Part shown: piece by piece, positions 1-10,578 of the stretch
Layout of the letters: every line of letters starts with the position of its first letter
Position numbering within the stretch: the first letter of the stretch is position 1
DNA from: Agrypnia vestita
Lineage: Eukaryota; Arthropoda; Insecta; Trichoptera; Phryganeidae
Direction: 5' to 3'
Length of the DNA stretch: 64,000 nucleotides
NCBI GenBank assembly: GCA_016648135.1
Contig: JADDOH010024928.1
Location: 62,001-126,000 of the forward strand
Notes under the pieces: generated by a model
What the model was told of the DNA's origin: nothing
The model's input: the letters and a program-made list of their open reading frames with translations, nothing else
Databases searched by the model: none
Position numbers and translations under genes: made by a program

Positions 1-735
1 CGAAGGGCAATAGCCTCCGGCCTGCGCCGGGGGCCCTGGAAGACTGACATGCCCGTAGAGGGCGTGAGCTGCTTTTTATATGATTTACGAACAAAGAAAT
101 TTCTTGAAGTCTGGCTGTATGTGAGTAGATATGCTGACATGTGGAATTCTTGCCACGTACGTGCGTGTGTGGGCTAGATTGGTGGTTAATGTATTGTGGT
201 ATAAAATGCTACACATTTTTTTTTCATTTTTTGGATTGCTGTCTTCGCTTTTATGCCCCATGTATTATTATGAATATTTTATATTAATTAAGTAATACAT
301 GAATTAATTGGAAGAGTAAAACTGGCTATTAATAAACCGTCTAGATATTGATGACATTGAAAATGTTCTCTACTTAAGGTTTTCCAACTCAGCCAATGCA
401 ATTGCCTGGACAGAACCGAGCCGCGCTTGGGGATATGATGCCGATATATTATATTAACAAGGGTCGTCGTCCGGTTTCATTTCATTAATTTTTTATTTCT
501 TTCCCAATATCTGGAAGTAATATATATCGAATATAAGCCCTTTCAAGCGGTGCTATATTACCCTCCGCACCAGCGGTACTCTAACTCAAGCAATCTGCGG
601 ACTACCCTCTCATAAAAATACGCACTATTGAAGTGAGATTTATTAGCCTAAAAATATAAAAAATATAAAATGCTACCTACGTGCAATAAATATTGTCCAT
701 TTTTTATAATTTTAAAATGCGCGCCAAAAGTAAAC
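1..735. other. No recognised gene
   Basis: The first 65 bases are GC-rich, with a gccgggggccc core. The rest turns AT-rich, with no usable ORF and no family that I recognise. Confidence 0.5.
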
Positions 736-1045
736 AAATTGTTAAACAGCTTTTGGGTATAAATTATATATACCGGGACCATGCCGCGGCGCGGGAGTTT
801 TGTTTTTGACAGTTCGTTCGGTGCCAAGTGCGCGCGAGGCGACGGCCAGGTGTGCCCGGTCACGAATTAATGAGCGATAGATACCAGCGAAATAATCGGG
901 CCAGTACTTAATAAGAGTGGCGAAATAAATAAATGCGATAAATACTACGTACGTAAAGCAACCCCAGCGATAATGAAATGTTCATTTACGAGTGATTTAT
1001 TGCGAAATACTGTAATTTAAAGTTTAATTTTAAGTTCAGTTTAAA
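736..1045 (+). mobile_element. LTR fragment, promoter/R-U5 part, same family as the solo LTR at 6637-7212
   Basis: This stretch matches the minus-strand LTR at 6637-7212 over an 'aacagc-ttt-gggtataaat' block, a GC-rich leader, 'gcgaaataaataaatgcga' and 'ctgtaatttaaag'. It has a TATA-like box (gggtataaatta, about 754) followed by an Inr-like gttcggtgcc. The upstream third of the LTR is not recognisable, so this is a truncated or diverged copy in plus orientation. No internal retrotransposon genes flank it. Confidence 0.6.
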
Positions 1046-1074
1046 GTTTTATTTTAAGTTTATTTCGAAATTAA

Positions 1075-1637
1075 TTAATTCAATCAATCAGAAAGCCCTA
1101 AAACGTTAAATTATCCACAATTTTTGAATATCTTAACGTTTGTTTACGTTTTAAAGCTATCTGAATTTATTAATTTCAAACCTGTCTAACTAAAAACGAC
1201 AAAATTGACGGCTACAATGTTATACAATAACTGTCAACTTACTAACTTACCATCACGCCGTTTCCACGTGGGGGTAGGCAGAGAGGATAGAAAGACCTAC
1301 TCTTCTGTCCTGACATACAACTCTCGTCTTTTCCACTTCATACCACGTTTTTGAGGCTTATAACGGGAACATCTTCCAGTATCTGGTTAATTGGTCATGC
1401 CACGTCTTCGGCGATCGCCCACTCTTTCTGGCGCCCTCGACCCTCGCATTATATATTTTTCCTACCATTCTTTCCTCATTCATTCGCTCAACATGCCCAA
1501 ACCACCTGAGCGAACCTTTTTTTAATTATATTCACCGTACTAAGATCAGCTTTACATTCATTTCTAATATCTTCATTCTTTACTCTATCATAAATGGTGA
1601 AGATACCGAAATAGCAACATTGCTTATTTCAGAATAC
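1075..1637. mobile_element. Foldback MITE copy, split by a LINE
   Basis: Positions 1075-1236 and 1598-1637 match the foldback element at 44320-44606, including 'gtttacgttttaaagct', 'acaatgttatacaataact' and the terminal 'gcttatttcagaatac'. The two halves are separated by a LINE 3' fragment at 1237-1597. The left arm of the MITE is incomplete here. Confidence 0.65.
1237..1597 (-). mobile_element. Non-LTR retrotransposon 3' end (RTE-like, 'ggtaggcagag' family)
   Basis: Reading the minus strand, the fragment ends in the conserved 3' block 'cccccacgtggaaacggcg', followed by a TAAG-type tail. The same block appears at 42063 and 59203. The preceding sequence corresponds to the C-terminal tail of an endonuclease/RT ORF (GRPRKTW, then DQI-QILED in better copies), here full of disruptions. 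It sits inside the foldback MITE copy, so it inserted later than that MITE. Confidence 0.7.
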
Positions 1638-1930
1638 GACCGAAAAGCTGGAAGGACTCCAGTTTATGATACGCTGCTCTAGATAATTGTTTGGGATGCT
1701 CTTATTATATGTACTCGCAATATATAAAATATTTAACGAGGAATTTCAAAAAGGCAAACGCCAACTGTATTCCATGATACTTTTAAATACCAATGGAGTA
1801 AACGGGCTGGTTTGATGTGAGGGTATTGAATTTTTATTAATTTAAAAGGGGGCTCACTGATTCGAGTGAAATTTAATAAGGACCCCCCCTTCAGCACACC
1901 CTTCACCCATGTATTATTGTGTATAACCTA

Positions 1931-2440
1931 CAGGGTTATTTGTATAACAATAAAAACCTAGAAGTACTATATTCCTGCCTTGTTCCTGCAACCATGACCT
2001 AATATCAATAGTTATGGAGATATGCGACATCAAAGTTTGCATTTTTTTTCAATATATCTGAGTTATTTTCTTCGACATCAAAGTTTGCATTTTTTTTCAA
2101 TATATCTGAGTTATTTTCTGTAAAACGTTGAACTATCATTACAGCAACTTGTATCGAATATGAAAAATTCACTCCCTTTAATACGGGTCGAATAAAATAA
2201 TAAATACCTTTAATAAATTCCAAATGAAATTTCTGCAATTTTTCGTAATGGATATAAGTTACTGTAATGATAGTTCAACGTTTTGTAAAAAATAAGTCAG
2301 AAATTTTGAAAAAAATGTATGCTTTGATATTACATAACTCCATAACTATTGATGCGACATTGCTGCTTGAACATTTTCGACTTATAATCAAGGCAGGAGT
2401 ATAGTCCTACGAGGTTATTTATGTTTTCCAAATAACCCTG
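1931..2440. mobile_element. 510-bp MITE with CAGGGTTATTTG terminal inverted repeats and TA target site
   Basis: The left end reads cagggttatttg and the right end caaataaccctg, an inverted pair. The inverted similarity continues through 'ctatattcctgccttg' and its counterpart near 2390, and inward through 'tagttatggagatat'. TA dinucleotides flank both ends (1929-1930 and 2441-2442), as expected for Tc1/mariner-type mobilisation. It encodes nothing. An internal 48-bp segment is tandemly duplicated (2025-2119). Related arm fragments occur near 2836, 4046 and 41165. Confidence 0.75.
2025..2119. repeat. 48-bp tandem duplication inside the MITE
   Basis: The unit starting 'cgacatcaaagtttgcat' begins at 2025 and again at 2073, with near-identical copies ending in 'gagttattttct'. 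The repeat lies only in the left arm of the MITE. Confidence 0.85.
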
Positions 2441-5030
2441 TATATACGTTAACATTATTTATTTTACTAATTTTATAACAATTTCAAATTAAATTAATAT
2501 TACATTTTTGTATGGTTAAGTTTACCACGTTAAAGCATAAGACACAGTCGTTAAAGAGTCGTAATGTACAAATTAAAGAAAGTAACATTAACAAAAAAAT
2601 AAATATATAGAGCTAGTCCACAATACTTGGTGTCTAGATTCCTGTCATAAATATAATTAAAATATATGCATGTTGCTAGAGTCTCGCTTTTCCGCTACAT
2701 GCTTCTTCCTGCTACATGCATTCCTGCTACAATACGCACGCTGCGCGTACGCAACTTCCGTTATAGTAAAAAAATTCCCTCAATGTACTTAAAGAAGATA
2801 ACTTAAACAAAATTATAAAAAATGTCTTGGTATCAGATGTTATGGGGGTGAGCAACATCAAATGTTGCATTTTATTTTTTTAATATTTCTAACTTATCTT
2901 CTGTAAAACATTAAACAATCTTTAAAACAACTTCAGTTTCATAGAAGTTAAATAAAATCATTAAAACAATTTGAACCAAAAGATAGCGAACAGTGATGTT
3001 GAAACATTTTCAACCCGTAAATTAGGCAAAACCTACCCATATTAAGTATTGGGAATTAGAATTGTTACATTCTGTATAAACAGTTACAAATATATTTATC
3101 TCAATTCAGTGAATCCCTCAATCATGATAATAATTTGAACGAACTCAAAATACAAATCATTAAAATAATTGACGATTAACACGAAAATCGTAAATAATTG
3201 TAAAATATATAATTATAACTACATAATCAAATTCCACCAATCCAAATATTGGATTAACAAATTATGAAACGATCAAAACAAACTTCGTAAAAATAATATT
3301 TACATTAAATTTATATTACCTTGAAAAGTAAATTTTAATTTATCTTGGACGCCTCACATTGTTACTGAAAATCTTTCAATATCAGTCAAACTCTTGAACG
3401 TTAAACCTTCAATCTTCTCAAGAGTACAACCTTATAAAATAAAATTATTGGGAAAAAATCATTCCGAACGATTTCTGTGAACAATTTCCATTTCAATGAG
3501 TCAATTAATATGAAAAGAACTTGAATTAATTTGCAATTTGAATAATAATTTGTGCTTTGGCAAAATATCGGGTCTATTACCATTGGTTTTGCGTTATGCT
3601 CACTACAATCATATATAGACGACTATTATATTATACACTTTGTTAATTTTGACGTGATGAATATTATATAAAAAGTACTTATTTTATTTATCAGTTCAAA
3701 GAAATTAGTTTTTTTCACGCACCTTTACTAATTTCTTCATCCAAAGTATACAGATGATAAATAAAAATGCCAATATTCCCGCTAATATGATAGAATTGAT
3801 GATAAATTTATTACGGTGTTAATAAACTTTATTGTAAACATTGCACCGCTGTCTTGAATCATTAAATTGAAAATGAGAATATTTTTTATTTTGAAAATTT
3901 TTCGTATATCTATTTTATTTTAAGCGTAAACATGATATAACAGACGTCTGCAAATAGGTTTCTGTCTAAATTATGAGTCGAAAATATCATAACATTAATA
4001 TCCTTATATCAATATATCAATAGTAGAAATAAAATATAATAAAAAAATAGTCATGGAGATAAGCGACATCAATGTTTGCACTTTTTTCTTCATATTTCTG
4101 ATTTTTGTTTTGGAAAACGTTGAAATTCATGGAATATAACAAATTCATTTCCTTTGATGCAAATCAAATATATGATGCAGATAAAATTATTAATATTATT
4201 ATTATTAATCTTATAATTTCAGAACTTTAATATGTGTTTTTTTATATTCGTGGAGGATTTTTTTAATACTGAATTTTGTAAAGCATGTACAATAATGTTA
4301 TGCTTTAATGAAAGCTCATTTCATTGTCTTATTGCCATTTAAATCGCAGTTCTATAATATTGAAGACAAAGAAGAAAAGAGAAATAAAAAGGAATACCTA
4401 TAGAAAATTTAGATAAATAGATATATAGGTTACTTTTCTTGTCGGAGAAATATAGGGTACAGTAACCATTTGAGATTACGAAAAAATTAGAACTTGTCTT
4501 AAATTTTTGTCTGATTATGTCTTTATAACTAAACCATCAAATTAGTTTCTTTTTTAATATGTGAAGAATAACCTTTTAATCACCCTGCTGAAGAAAACGG
4601 TATTTTCAGAGCTGGTTGATTTAAATTAATGAATTCAATTAGAGAAAAACAACGCATTATAACATCCTCAATAATAGCAAAGTTACATTACGGTAACATT
4701 ATTATTATTAGTAAAAAGATAACACTTTGTAAAACTACTGTTTATTGAAAAAATCCTATTATTCCTAATTATTTATTCCTTATTAGATTATTTCCTAATT
4801 AGTTATTCAACTTTTTCTTATTTATTTATGTTTTTTATAATGTCTTACTTCAAATTTAAATTTTTAGCGTACTTCGTATCATAATGAAGGGAACATTGCC
4901 CCCCAAACAAGTTGATTATTCAATAAACAGTGTATTCTTTTAATTAACGGTTGATTATAAATATGATTAAATATACCCCGATACAAATACAATTTGCTAG
5001 CATTATTTGACATACACTCTTGAGGACGTC
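2441..5030. other. AT-rich stretch with MITE arm fragments only
   Basis: No gene is visible. Two segments, about 2836-2960 and 4046-4170, are diverged copies of the arm of the 1931-2440 MITE (gcaacatcaaatgttgcat; gcgacatcaatgtttgca). The rest is low-complexity A/T sequence with scattered stops. Confidence 0.6.
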
Positions 5031-5260
5031 CGACACGTGATTCACTCGTAAATAGCTTCGGCGATTCTACCGACGCGAAAATAGAAAATTTTGGCGGGCG
5101 GGTCCGTCGCAGGTCGCGCTAGGCGGAGTACTGAGCTCTCGGCTCGGGATCTGTGCGTTTTGAACTTTGGGGCGGGAAATTGTTAGTGGGGGGGCGGGGG
5201 AGGTTTTCAGGGGTGGATCCGTGAATGCGGGCGACAGATTATATTACGGTTACGATGCTG
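5031..5260. other. GC-rich island
   Basis: A short block with CpG-rich words (ggcgggcgggtccgtcgc, gcgctaggcggag) and a G-run near 5190 stands out from its AT-rich surroundings. No ORF, TATA box or splice pair ties it to a gene. It could be a promoter or a GC-rich transposon terminus. Confidence 0.3.
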
Positions 5261-6169
5261 ATTATTTTAAATACGCGACCGACAAGGTTTATAAGCTTTT
5301 TTAATGGCAGCCTTGCGGGAAGGGGAGTTTACGGGAAAGATAGACTTTTTCATTTAATTAAAAATATCAACAAATAAACGGGATGTTAATTAAATTACAT
5401 AACTGCCTGGCGTTGCCCAGAATTTAAGGCAAATTAAAAATAAGGTAATTAGGAAAAAAAATATTTTGTTACAGCGTTTGGCCATAAACAAAAGTTTAAC
5501 TTACCAACTAACTAACCATCACTAGCCATTTTCCCGCAAAGAACACCACATTTTTCTATCTTGGCATACCACTTTTAATTCGACCACATTCGTACATCTT
5601 CTTATGCACGCTCTACGATTGTTATATACAGCAAAATTGAAGAAATGAGAAAAGCATTAAGTTGTACGGAAATAAAAAAATACTTGCATATAATGTTCTT
5701 ATAATGCATTTTGCTTATAAAATATTTAATAAACAAAATGCCAAAATATTTTTTGAACAAAATTGCTGTAAATGGTGATATTTATAATTACAAAACTAGA
5801 AAATACGTGAATTGAATAATATAAGATTACAATATAAGAAAAAACTTTACTAGCCACACTTGTAAATTGTTGTTTAAAATAGTATAGTATTGTAGATTAC
5901 AAGATAGAGAGATTGTAAGAGTATAATTTTATTGATTATTGAAAGTTATTTTATGAATAACTTTCAATATATATAAATTCAAAAAATATAAAAATTATAA
6001 AATTCAATTAATATGGAATTTAAATCTAGTTATGTAGGTACTAATAATTAAATAAAGAATGGAGCAAAAAAATCACTAAGACCGTAAAATGTTAAATATT
6101 TATTAATATACAACTTATATTAACCAACTAAAGAAAAAATAATAAAAACAAACATTCAAAAAGCTTTTA

Positions 6170-6396
6170 ACAGAGTCGTCCTCCAATATTTGTAATATCT
6201 GATCGTGCCAGGCCTTTCGCGGACGCCCTCTGTTTCTACTACCTTCAACACTAGCCTCATATATCTTCTTATTTTCTCTCAAATATACCACACGATCAGA
6301 GCGTCTCAGGGATCCATTCCTTATTCTATCTGCCAAGCAGCAGCCTGCATTGCATTTACTTCCAACATTTTCATTCCTCACTCTGTCAAAGTTTTT
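6170..6396 (-). pseudogene. LINE C-terminal RT fragment (RTE-like)
   Basis: The minus strand encodes GRPRKAWHDQILQILEDD, the basic tail typical of insect endonuclease/RT ORFs, and the same peptide type as GRPQKTWRKQIYQILEDG at about 42200. It is only about 75 codons long, with no RT core. A weaker piece of the same family may lie at about 5495-5600 ('aacttaccaactaactaacc'). Confidence 0.65.
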
Positions 6397-6636
6397 CTAC
6401 GCATGTTTCTTAGCGACCGCATTTTTGGTCTAGTTTTTAACATATATTCCCATTTTATAATAAAAATGATAATTTCGTGAGAAAACGAATAATTCGTAAG
6501 CAAGAAGTAAGAGACAGAGAATTGTGAACAAACAAGGATAGTCCTATATTCAACAGATGATGAAATTTCAAATTTTCAAAAATGATTTTAATAATATTAC
6601 GTTAATTTCTTATTTTTCAGTGAACTGTATTCATAT

Positions 6637-7212
6637 TGTCACGTTGAATGAAAACACTGAAAATTATTTAGCGATTTATTAATTAGTAATTAATTAATTA
6701 TCCAATGGACAAAGTCATTTAACACAAATTAAATTAAGGCTATTCTTTAAATTACACTATTTTGCAATATTATCACTCGCATATAAACGCGTAATTATCG
6801 CTGGGAACACTTTATTTAACATTCACTAGAAAATTCCATATTTTCTCACTTGTAATAGTCGCATTTATTTATTTCGCCACTCGCTTCCTTATTTAGCTCA
6901 AAATCCGTCGCTTCGCGATTCGTCTCGCGACTCACGTCGCACTGAACGATCTCTCAAAACAAACTCTCGCTCCACGACATATTCCCGCTATTTATACCCA
7001 AACGCTGTTTTTTTCGAACCTCCTAGATTAGTCTATTCCTTCCTAGCGTTTAGGCGAAGGTTTCCGTCGCTTCTAGGTTGTTCCAGGTATTTCCCGAATA
7101 TTGTAGATAACTCTAGATTACTATAGGCCGTTCTAGATCCTTCGATAGTGTTGTAACATATTACAATGGATTCGGACAGTGCGCTATTCCTTCTGCTTTC
7201 TATTTCGTTACA
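6637..7212 (-). mobile_element. Solo LTR (Gypsy-type), 576 bp, with ATAT target duplication
   Basis: On the minus strand the element starts tgtaacgaaat and ends caacgtgaca, giving imperfect TG...CA inverted ends. Directly outside on both sides is ATAT (6633-6636 and 7213-7216), a target typical of many insect Gypsy elements. Inside are a core promoter, gggtataaatag at about 6993, and an Inr-like gttcagtgcg about 35 bases downstream. A second, truncated copy lies at 736-1045. No gag or pol remains, so it is the product of LTR-LTR recombination or a relic. Confidence 0.65.
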
Positions 7213-7429
7213 ATATACATATATATTTTTATATAAAGTTGCGAACATAGTATACGTGTCACATCTGTATAAATGTTATGAAAAATTCACCAAAATTATT
7301 CCGTGCACAACGTAGCTTTTGTCATTCGTAAACACAAAATTAACGACTGAACTATATGAGTTTTGGATATATACTAAATTAATTTTCTGTGTGACTATTT
7401 ATATAGAATATTAGAAGGAGCTTATATAT

Positions 7430-7765
7430 TTATTTTGAATATAGCTTTATATTAAGGGGTGCTTCATATTGATGTTCATGTTTTTTTGTTATCACGATCA
7501 GTTACCTAGTCTCATTACCAAGTTTAGATTTAAGTTTTGTTATTTTCATATGATATAATTATCTTTTACTTTTTTACATTTTTATATATTATCTGATACC
7601 TAGTCTCACTACCAAGTTTATTTTTAAGTTTTGTTATGTTTATATAATATTATTATTAGTCTTAATTCACCTGAAGAAGGAAACAGACGTTTCCGAAACA
7701 TGTAGTGAAACAAGTGCTCAAATATAAAACAATGGAAAAAAACAAAATTCATTGTTTTATTTCAT
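7430..7765 (+). mobile_element. Penelope-like element tail remnant
   Basis: This AT-rich segment has two diverged direct repeats ('cctagtctca-taccaagttta', about 7505 and 7595) and leads into a hammerhead-type motif at 7666-7709. 'cgaaacatgt' is shared with the Penelope tails at 39 and 57.8 kb. No coding part remains. Confidence 0.5.
7666..7709 (+). ncRNA. Hammerhead ribozyme-like motif (type I layout)
   Basis: The core CTGAAGA (7671-7677, fitting CUGANGA) is followed by a 6-bp stem II, GGAAAC/GTTTCC (7679-7684 with 7689-7694), then GAAA (7695-7698). A minimal stem III, ACATGT, pairs A-T and C-G. The predicted cleavage base is A7704. Stem I is TTCAC (7666-7670) with GTGAA (7705-7709), 5 bp. 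All core positions and three stems are satisfied. Minimal hammerheads with a tiny stem III are known from Penelope-like elements. Self-cleavage is inferred. Confidence 0.6.
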
Positions 7766-7974
7766 AATTTGTTACTATTATTATTTTTTATATATATTTT
7801 CTCCTTTGTAAATTATACACCTATAACTAAATATGCTATGTACTTATGCAAGAAAATGGACAAGAAACGTGCCGACAAGCCATAAAACGCTTGGCTCGAT
7901 CTATATTAATAGAAAATAATAAAAAATAAAAAAATAAATTTAAAAAAATAAAAACCCAGATAGCGAGAATTTAA

Positions 7975-8140
7975 TACGTCGCACTCAACGTGTTAATGTT
8001 CTTACTATTTTCAAGCAAAGCTAAACGCCTGTGCTATGAAAATAGAAGTAGTTTGCTTGCGTCCTGAAATAAGGCTCGAACCAACGACCAGATCACTACG
8101 CGAGCATCATGACCACTAAACCAACAAACTACTCGTATAG
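7975..8140 (-). mobile_element. tRNA-derived SINE family 1 (diverged copy)
   Basis: On the minus strand this reads tRNA-like head, then body, including 'ttggtttagtggtcatgatg' (A-box region) and 'ggttcgagcc' (B box). The body 'catagcacaggcgttta...aatagtaagaa' is shared with six other copies in the window. It is the most diverged of the set. Confidence 0.65.
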
Positions 8141-8875
8141 AAGGATATAATTTGTTGACGCGCAGCGGTAAAACATGGGCCTAAAAGCGGGTCCCTTACT
8201 AACAAGAAATAGGCGACATCTGATTTCTTTCTTCTAGTAGAACCAGAATATGGGCTCACCATTATTCTACTTTTCTGAAAGCATTTTTTCCGAAAATAAC
8301 ACAATAAAAAACATGTATCTTTACAACTAACGTCTGGTCCGTTGATTTGTACACTTTACCCTTTTATTAGATTCAATTTCCGCCTCGGCTACCGGAAAAG
8401 GCTACAACGGAAGCGGAAGTTTTGGGACTGATTTAGAGCTTCCAATTTAAATCCCCATCCGTTGGTCCCTTTGAATCGAAAAGCGATTCTTGCGACAAAT
8501 GTGAGGTAAGACAACTCATTATTTTTCCAATCTAAATCGTTCATTAACGTAGCAGAAAAACTATTTAACGGGATTGTGTATGGGTTAAATGCGTATACTA
8601 GGTATATATAAATTTCTCTATACAATAACAGTGCCGCGTATAGTGGACGCACATATATTACCAGTATGAAAAATAACAAAGTAGAGGTATAGCCCGAATT
8701 TTCATCATTCTTACACCTCTTATCTATGTTATCTGTCAAAATGGTGTCATTCTATAATAAATTTACGATAAAGTATTCTGCATATTATGCTAGCAGTTAT
8801 CTCCTAGGCTAACTAGGCTGTTTGTGCAAATAATTGTTGTACCATTTTTTTTCTATCATATCAATCGTGATATTT

Positions 8876-9285
8876 GTTCGGCCTGAGTCCATCCGGAGTG
8901 ACTCTCCCCTGGCTGGATGGCTTGAACGCATCAACAGATGTCGCATTGGAAGGAGAGCGCGCGCACTTCGAAATTTAACCTTGATACGTGAGCAGTGACG
9001 GTTTTATTGTCCGCATCGCATTCCCTTTTTTTTTATAAAATTGATAAATCATCGCCATCACACTGTGATTTAAATTAACTGTATATCGTGTCGTTGTTTA
9101 ATGTCCGCTCGCGCCAGTACGCGGTATATAATTAAAATATAATACAAGATTTATTGAAACACGCGCGCCGCAAATTTTTACCTACAAGTGCAAGACTTAT
9201 CGAACTCTAATCTAAGATAAATAACCGCAAAGGAGAACGCAGCAATTGTGCAAGAGATCCAGGATCCAGTCAGCCATCGGGTAAG
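8876..9285 (+). promoter_or_regulatory. Promoter-like block with possible untranslated first exon
   Basis: A TATAAAA box (about 9036) and a second tatataa (about 9124) precede a CpG-richer leader that ends in a strong splice donor, catcgg|gtaagt, at about 9280. The block could be the first exon of a gene whose other exons I cannot see, or the promoter part of an LTR (it begins tgttcggcc). No downstream coding exon was found, so the assignment is open. Confidence 0.3.
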
Positions 9286-9455
9286 TCAGCGGAAGTTATT
9301 TTGGGTGGTTTTCTGGTCTTACATTTGTCCTGGTTGACTTGTTAGTTTGAATACAATTGTTATTTGCACAATCGAATATCTCCCTGGAGCTGGCCTATTT
9401 ACACGGTCCAGCTTCAATAAACGCCCCTTAACACCCATAGGCTAACTTGCTTAAC

Positions 9456-9551
9456 TGCTAGGCTAGGATATTAATCGGCTATCGCTGACTGCTTGCTGCT
9501 TGCTGCTAGGCTAGGATATTAATTGGCTAACGCTGACCGCTTGCTGCTAGG
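9456..9551. repeat. 48-bp tandem duplication
   Basis: Two copies begin 'tgctaggctaggatatta' at 9456 and 9504. They differ at a few positions (tcggctatcg versus ttggctaacg). Confidence 0.85.
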
Positions 9552-9629
9552 CCCTGCGGGCGGCTATACTGGCCGCTATCGCGTATTATTTTACTTTCAC
9601 CTAATTTTTATCACCTTGCCTTGTGTAGA

Positions 9630-10530
9630 TTGGGGGCCCGAAGTCTCGACAAGGTGCTTCCATACTCCTCCAGCTTCCGTATATTATGTTAACCAGTGAA
9701 GACCCATCCTTTATTCGTATACCTAAACTCCTATTGAAATACTTTTTAAGCTTTGCATCATACATAGCAAGCAAGTCCAAAAATGATTACAACTCCCATC
9801 TAAATAAAATCCTATATTCGTACACTTTTTTTCTGTTTCCCTTCTTAATCTCGGGCGTCCCACCGGTCACCTTCTTTCCGGGGTTGCCACGAGGTATTTC
9901 TTGGTGCTTGTTCCTCTGACATTTTAGCACATGTTCAAGTGAACTCATTTATGATTTCTCTATATGTAGGAGTAGAGGCTCCATGCCATGTGTGTGTCTT
10001 GTCAGCACTTCCGGCCACGGCACTTTTTCCATCAGTGTGACTCCCCCTACCCCCCTTAGAAAATGCATCTCGGCATACTGGATTCTTGCTTTCACTGTCT
10101 CCGTTATGGCCATACATAAAAGTGGACCTGTACACAGATTTGATTTGAAAAAAAAAAGATTTTCTCTTGACACTTGGATTTTATCATCGCACCTATAGAG
10201 AACGTAAAATGCCGGCCGACGCTCCGATTCTTCTATTTTTATTCGCTTTTCTGCCTTCCATCGCCAGAAAATTTAACCCCAAGGTATTTGAATTTATCGA
10301 TTTGCTTCAGCTGCGTCCCCTGTATACTGATCGAGCACTGCTCTTGGGCTCTTTCTACGACCACAACATTTATTTTGGCAATGCTAATCTTCATACCAAC
10401 TTGAGTGCACTCTTTATTAAATAAATTTATCAACCCTTGTAGATCCTCTTGTGTGGGCGCCAGACTTCTCATCATCGGCGAAGAGTAAAGAACATCTCTC
10501 ACAAAAAGTGGATTGCTATGGACAAAAATA
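9630..10530 (-). pseudogene. Decayed LINE reverse transcriptase, C-terminal half
   Basis: The minus strand shows, in order, RT motif-like sequence with a damaged YADD region (LFVRDVLYSSPMM), then APTQEDLQGLINLFNKEC and GMKISIAK. After a frame change it shows KARIQYAEMHFLRGVGGVTL and EPLLLHIEKS. These are the palm and thumb parts of an insect non-LTR RT of the Rex1/CR1-like type. The catalytic Asp pair is lost and several frameshifts and stops are present. Confidence 0.75.
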
Positions 10531-10578
10531 AAAAAATAAAAAATAAAATTAATCAATAATAAAAATAAGAACTACATA

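Noticed and set aside
648..863. Minus-strand 71-codon ORF
   Set aside because: It lies over the LTR leader and has no domain. It is open by chance in a GC-richer block.
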